From Bacillota bacterium (GTDB taxonomy: Bacteria > Bacillota > Clostridia > Oscillospirales > Ruminococcaceae), in the NCBI GenBank assembly GCA_023443315.1, contig JAEZVA010000041.1, positions 1 through 56,163 on the forward strand: DNA of 56,163 nucleotides, written 5' to 3'. The notes under the pieces were generated by a model that was given only the letters and a program-made list of their open reading frames with translations, did not search any database and was not told the origin of the DNA. The position numbers were made by a program, and so were the translations under genes. Shown one piece after another: positions 52,699 to 56,163 of the stretch (the stretch's first letter is position 1; the number at the start of each line of letters is the position of its first letter).

Positions 52699-53433
52699 TT
52701 AAAGCAGGTCAGCTTCGCTGGTATCTTCGTTAATAATAGTACAGTTATGCAGGTCAAACGCCTTAAAAAACACAATCTTGCTCTGCTTTGCGTTTTCTGC
52801 AAGCAAAAATGACTTGGCGGAGTGGCTTTTTACAAGCTGTTTAATGTGCGCCTCACGTATATCGTACACATAAGTGCAGGCCTCTTCTAAGGAGTATGCG
52901 TTTGCGCCCAAAAACGCCTTGTCAAAATACATGCTCGAAATCTGCGCTTCGGTAAGCGGTCCGTTGACCGAGTCGAGGTCAAAGAAATATTCTCCGCCGA
53001 GAAGGATGCAGGAGATACCCTCGGTTGGAAGATATCTTTGTATCAAACCAAGGCTTGTTGTAACAACGGTAACCTTTTTTGCAGTGATAAACTGAACCAT
53101 CTTACCCGCTGTGGTACCCGAATCCACAAAGATGATGTCCCCATCCGATACAAGCTTCGCTGCCTTTTGGGCAATTGTGGTCTTTGGACCACTTTCGGCA
53201 TGGTCGGGGGTAGGGGCGACGGGGTGGATATTGACGCTCTTAACTTCTGATTTTATACAAAACGCACCGCCACGTTTCTTTTCTATTGAACCTTCGGCAA
53301 GCAGAAAGTTAATATCACGACGAGCAGTTGAGGCTGAGATATCCAGTGCTTCGGCAATATCCACTACAGACATAACCTCATTTTGCTCAAGCAACGACAG
53401 TATGCTTTTTCTGCGAAAATATGGAACCAGCAT
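52699..53433 (-). CDS. DeoR/GlpR-family transcriptional regulator
   Basis: A 244-aa regulator. An N-terminal winged HTH (about 5-55) has MSVVDIAEALDISASTARRDINFL, and the effector domain has the sugar-phosphate-binding loop VDSGTTAGKM and an LGANAY segment. DeoR-family proteins are usually repressors released by a phosphorylated sugar intermediate. That suits a locus that makes sugar phosphates. I use ATG 53433, preceded by GAGGAGG at six bases; an upstream TTG is weaker. It is convergent with the operon's last gene and probably controls it. A possible operator is the palindrome at 41829-41838, though distant. Confidence 0.9.
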   Translation of the reverse strand: MLVPYFRRKSILSLLEQNEVMSVVDIAEALDISASTARRDINFLLAEGSIEKKRGGAFCIKSEVKSVNIHPVAPTPDHAESGPKTTIAQKAAKLVSDGDIIFVDSGTTAGKMVQFITAKKVTVVTTSLGLIQRYLPTEGISCILLGGEYFFDLDSVNGPLTEAQISSMYFDKAFLGANAYSLEEACTYVYDIREAHIKQLVKSHSAKSFLLAENAKQSKIVFFKAFDLHNCTIINEDTSEADLL

Positions 53434-54193
53434 CTGTATCCTCCTCAATGTATGTGAATGCTAGGTTGTATAGAATGCTCACTTTGTGGCAAATATGCAA
53501 TGTTTTTATTTTCCATAACAAGCGGAAGATAAAAGATATATAGCCAGATGGGTTTCATCTAAAATGTCAGGAGAATAGCGAAAAATCAAGCAATATCAAT
53601 ACTTAGTAGCAATATTATGATAGCATCTTTGTAGGGAAAAAGCAATATTTTTCAAGCTTCGAGTCAAATGTTCAATAAAACTACCAATAAAGTCGTTTTA
53701 TTCATGTGTTTTTATGAAAACATGAATAAAATCAAAAATTATTATTTACGTTCAATTTTATTCACGAACCCTTATGTGGGGTGTATGGACTGTTTCGCAA
53801 TCAGTGTTTCAAATTTTGTAATAAGGTTTTTCGCGCTTTATAATGGCACTAATGCTTGTTTTTACTCGCTTGGTTTTAAAATTTCGGTGTTCAAAAGATA
53901 GTTCTTTTGTTTTGCGCCAATGTGTGTTGACACCCCATTGGTGTGAGTGAAATAGTTTACAATATGGTATGTTAAACATAGTCCATCTTCGGCTTATAAA
54001 CAGTACTGGGCAGTTTAGAATAGGTTCTAAACTGCCCAGTACTGTTTTCCTGTAATAACGTCATTAACGCAAAACACTTCTTATGTTTTGACATTCACAC
54101 ATTGAAAATTTACACCAAATCGGATATCGGTATAAGCTGCTTAGTGTGCTTTATAAATCGCGCCTATGTTTTGGAAACCGACCAAACCAGTTA
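53434..54193. other. AT-rich 760-base intergenic region
   Basis: Between two minus-strand regulator genes. It is clearly AT-richer than its flanks. I find no convincing gene: a 77-codon plus-strand frame at 53668-53901 is low-complexity, lacks a ribosome binding site and looks accidental. A perfect hairpin lies at 54001-54044. Confidence 0.6.
54001..54044. terminator. Perfect 20-bp hairpin downstream of the LacI-type gene
   Basis: A 20-base arm CAGTACTGGGCAGTTTAGAA (54001-54020) pairs exactly with 54025-54044 around TAGG, followed by TTTTCC on the plus strand and TTTATAA on the minus strand. It lies 150 bases beyond the LacI gene's stop codon, where it could terminate that transcript. Confidence 0.65.
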
Positions 54194-55222
54194 TCAATCT
54201 ATTTTGCGGCAAGTCTTTCCTTCCTTTAAGATCATCTCAAGAGAAGGGGAACCGGACTCCGGGAACTTTCCGTTAATTAAATCCATCAGCTGTCTCACCG
54301 CGACCTGACCAAGCTGTTCTACAGGTTGGCACATGGTGGTGAGATCTGGCAATAGGGCGGCATACTCAATCTCCTGATAAAGACCATCGAAACCCATCAC
54401 AGAGATGTCCTCGGGTACGCGTATGTTCATATCTCGCGCCGCGGCAATGCCTCCGAACGCCCCTAAGTCGCAGCCAAACAGTACAGCAGTCGGTCGCTTG
54501 TCGCGCTGAAGAATCTGTTTCATTGCGTCGTAGCCATCGCTAAACTTAAAGCTGCCACTCATGATTGAGTTATCGTCAACCAAAAGTCCCGCCGCAGCCA
54601 TCGCTTGCGTAAACCCCTCGACACGCTTCTGTGAAACACCACTAATCATAGGCCCGGTTACATGGATAATAGATCGGTGCCCTAGGCTGATTAAGTGGTT
54701 AGTCGCATCAAAAGCGGCTTTGACGTTATCGATGTTGACGCTTACTACATTTTGCGACCGTAGATTGCTTTGTAGCACAGTAAAGGGCATTCGAATGCTT
54801 TCTAAAAACTCAATGTCCTCCGAGTCGAGATCGTTGAGCAGTGCTATGATAATACCGTCAACACCCTGGCTTACCATTTTTCTTAAATTCTGCTTGTAGG
54901 CCTTTTGGTAGTCCCAGCTGGTGGTGCGGTTTTTACTGTTTGCAATAAAGATACTGTAATTGGTTTGGGATACGCCATCTTCAACACCCGAAGCGATACC
55001 ACCCCAGAATGGCTGAGTGATGTTATAGATTAACAGACCAATAATATTGCTTGTTTTAGATACCAGCGAACGAGCCGCAGCGCTGGGGATATAGTTTTCC
55101 TGGTTAATTACTTCCTTGACCCTGAGGCGAGTAGCTTCCTTGACCCCGGGTGAATTGTTGATCACACGGGATACCGTTGCGCGCGACACATTCGCTTTCC
55201 GTGCAATTTCATAGATATTCAT
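54194..55222 (-). CDS. LacI-family transcriptional regulator
   Basis: A 342-aa regulator. The N-terminal HTH reads MNIYEIARKANVSRATVSRV, followed by the hinge-helix region PSAAARSL that inserts into the operator centre. A periplasmic-binding-type effector domain covers about residues 60-340 (NIIGLLIYNITQPFWGGI, VVSVNIDN, GHRSIIHVTGP, ISVMGFDGL). It should bind a sugar. I use ATG 55222, six bases after GGAG; two upstream Met codons are less likely. Paired inverted 18-bp sites with LacI-like sequence lie upstream of the divergent lipoprotein gene (55703 and 55905) and are its probable operators. Confidence 0.92.
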   Translation of the reverse strand: MNIYEIARKANVSRATVSRVINNSPGVKEATRLRVKEVINQENYIPSAAARSLVSKTSNIIGLLIYNITQPFWGGIASGVEDGVSQTNYSIFIANSKNRTTSWDYQKAYKQNLRKMVSQGVDGIIIALLNDLDSEDIEFLESIRMPFTVLQSNLRSQNVVSVNIDNVKAAFDATNHLISLGHRSIIHVTGPMISGVSQKRVEGFTQAMAAAGLLVDDNSIMSGSFKFSDGYDAMKQILQRDKRPTAVLFGCDLGAFGGIAAARDMNIRVPEDISVMGFDGLYQEIEYAALLPDLTTMCQPVEQLGQVAVRQLMDLINGKFPESGSPSLEMILKEGKTCRKID

Positions 55223-55647
55223 ACCGATCTCCATTGGTTTTATTTTTATTATAGCAATTTTACATTGTGTGTACAACCAAATTAAGCGGATATCTACACA
55301 GTTCGACCTGTTTTGGCTAGTTCAAGTCTGTGCATACAACTACTTGCAAATAATTTTATCGCCGATTATTGTAACCGCTCTCATAATATTTTTAATCTTA
55401 CTAGCCATATTTCAAAGCAAACAAAATCAATACAACCTGAAAAACACTTGATAAATTGGGATTAATGCAGCATTAAACCTGTTATGTTGGTGATAACAAT
55501 AATATTATAACACTCTTTTTGTAAAATGTCTTGATTTCCTGGAAACTCTTTTAATTGGCAGTAATCCTTGCATGCACAGTATTTTGACCAAAGGTAAGTG
55601 AACATTGCTACAAACGAAAAAGTTTTTATGATATTTTTCGATTAGTA

Positions 55648-55675
55648 TTGACAAAAAGAAAAATAAGAGTACAAT
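55648..55675 (+). promoter_or_regulatory. Promoter of the lipoprotein gene at 56041
   Basis: TTGACA (55648-55653), a 16-base spacer and TACAAT (55670-55675). Transcription from here would give a leader of about 360 bases containing both operator copies. The gap 55223-56040 holds no gene. Confidence 0.7.
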
Positions 55676-55702
55676 AAAAATCACAGCAAATGCTCGAAAT
55701 AA

Positions 55703-55720
55703 AAAATGTGAACGCTCTCA
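55703..55720. promoter_or_regulatory. LacI-type operator copy 1
   Basis: AAAATGTGAACGCTCTCA. It is an exact reverse complement of the site at 55905-55922. It lies just downstream of the promoter's -10 element, where a bound repressor would block initiation or early elongation. The half-site GAACGCTC recalls LacI/GalR operators. Confidence 0.7.
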
Positions 55721-55904
55721 ACAATGCGTTTTTCGTGCATATATACAAATTCATTTTTAGCTGTTTTTGCTCTGATTTTATTAGATAAACGAATATGCTC
55801 AATCAAAATGCGCTATTTTTGTAAAATCACACGCTGCGCTAAGGGCTTTGGTTTACTGCTATTTGAGCAAGATATCAAATTTATTGGCTAATTCAACCCA
55901 AAAA

Positions 55905-55922
55905 TGAGAGCGTTCACATTTT
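55905..55922. promoter_or_regulatory. LacI-type operator copy 2 (inverted)
   Basis: TGAGAGCGTTCACATTTT. It matches copy 1 perfectly in inverse orientation with 184 bases between. The distance suits a repression loop or a second promoter nearby; TACAAT at 55925-55930 could be a -10 element but has no good -35. Confidence 0.7.
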
Positions 55923-56040
55923 AATACAATTGGGTCTTAAGGAAAGAATAAAGTTGGAGATTCAATATATTCTGCAACGCTTTGCAGAATAAAAGGGAGA
56001 TCTGCTTTATTGTATAAATAAAAAAACAAGGAGAAAAACA

Positions 56041-56163
56041 ATGAAAAAAGCATTGGTTGCAACTATTTTAGCATTCACCATGCTCGCTACGACGGCTTGT
56101 AATGCCGGCGCTGGCACCGCTTCAAGTGACCCAGCTGGGCAGCCATCGTCATCGGCAGCTACC
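56041..56163 (+). CDS. Start of a lipoprotein, probably an ABC sugar-binding protein (3' end missing)
   Basis: The first 41 codons only. A signal peptide MKKALVATILAFTMLATTAC with lipidated Cys20 is followed by a Gly/Ala/Ser-rich linker (AGAGTASSDPAG), as in Gram-positive solute-binding proteins. ACAAGGAGAAAAACA precedes the ATG. The LacI-type operators upstream suggest a carbohydrate ABC importer. The family cannot be read from this much sequence. Confidence 0.7.
   Translation, partial: MKKALVATILAFTMLATTACNAGAGTASSDPAGQPSSSAAT

Noticed and set aside
53668..53901. 77-codon plus-strand frame in the gap between the two regulators
   Set aside because: It is AT-driven Phe/Asn/Tyr-rich sequence without a ribosome binding site or promoter.
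55703..55922. The inverted 18-mers considered as ends of an insertion sequence
   Set aside because: The 184 bases between them hold no transposase, there is no flanking target duplication, and their position at a promoter beside a LacI-type gene fits operators better.

Overview
The window looks like the chromosome of an anaerobic, endospore-forming Clostridia-type Firmicute, probably of the Oscillospirales/Ruminococcaceae kind. The evidence is spmA-spmB, an AbrB-type regulator, a spore-surface-type collagen-like protein, lipobox lipoproteins without any outer-membrane genes, strong AGGAGG ribosome binding sites, frequent TTG/GTG starts, and coding DNA of roughly 50% GC with AT-rich gaps. I see no phage, insertion sequence, CRISPR array or plasmid gene. 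The genus cannot be fixed from sequence alone.

Layout. 1-3.0 kb: the 3' end of a GPT/GPE collagen-repeat surface protein, then two tandem glycosyltransferases that probably decorate it. 3.0-6.7 kb (mostly minus strand): an orphan promoter with a palindromic operator, a tandem P-II-like protein coupled to a DUF1538 membrane protein, a small DUF3592-like membrane protein, and an AbrB/zinc-ribbon regulator. 7.1-12.4 kb: spmA-spmB, a LolD/MacB-type ATPase without a permease, a NatA/NatB-type ABC-2 exporter, and a BtuF-like binding lipoprotein. 12.5-17.8 kb: secA, a membrane GGDEF protein, a DUF5680 protein and a deoxyinosine glycosylase. 17.8-25.3 kb: a GH1 glycosidase, a patatin phospholipase, a dps-ahpC oxidative-stress pair behind a Fur/PerR-like box, a GH3 glycosidase and an alpha/beta hydrolase. 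25.6-39.6 kb: two very large secreted proteins (1605 and 2588 aa), both with an IPETGG motif near the C-terminus but no membrane anchor, flanking a tRNA-Pro and a small lipoprotein.

39.8-53.4 kb is the most interesting part. A divergent locus has BtpA/SgcQ-like and RhaT-like transporter genes on the minus strand. On the plus strand lie a complete BMP-type (nucleoside-class) ABC importer, two PfkB-fold kinases, two double-SIS proteins and three YjbQ/UPF0047 proteins in the order SIS-YjbQ-YjbQ-SIS-YjbQ, ending at a strong terminator. A DeoR-type regulator follows on the minus strand. It reads as one import and sugar-phosphate processing pathway, and I do not recognise it as a described one. Both kinases carry Asn where PfkB enzymes have the catalytic Asp. 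The three YjbQ paralogues have lost different active-site histidines, which suggests a hetero-oligomer.

53.4-56.2 kb: a LacI-family regulator, a well-formed promoter followed by two identical, inverted 18-bp operators 184 bp apart, and the start of another lipoprotein gene cut by the window end.
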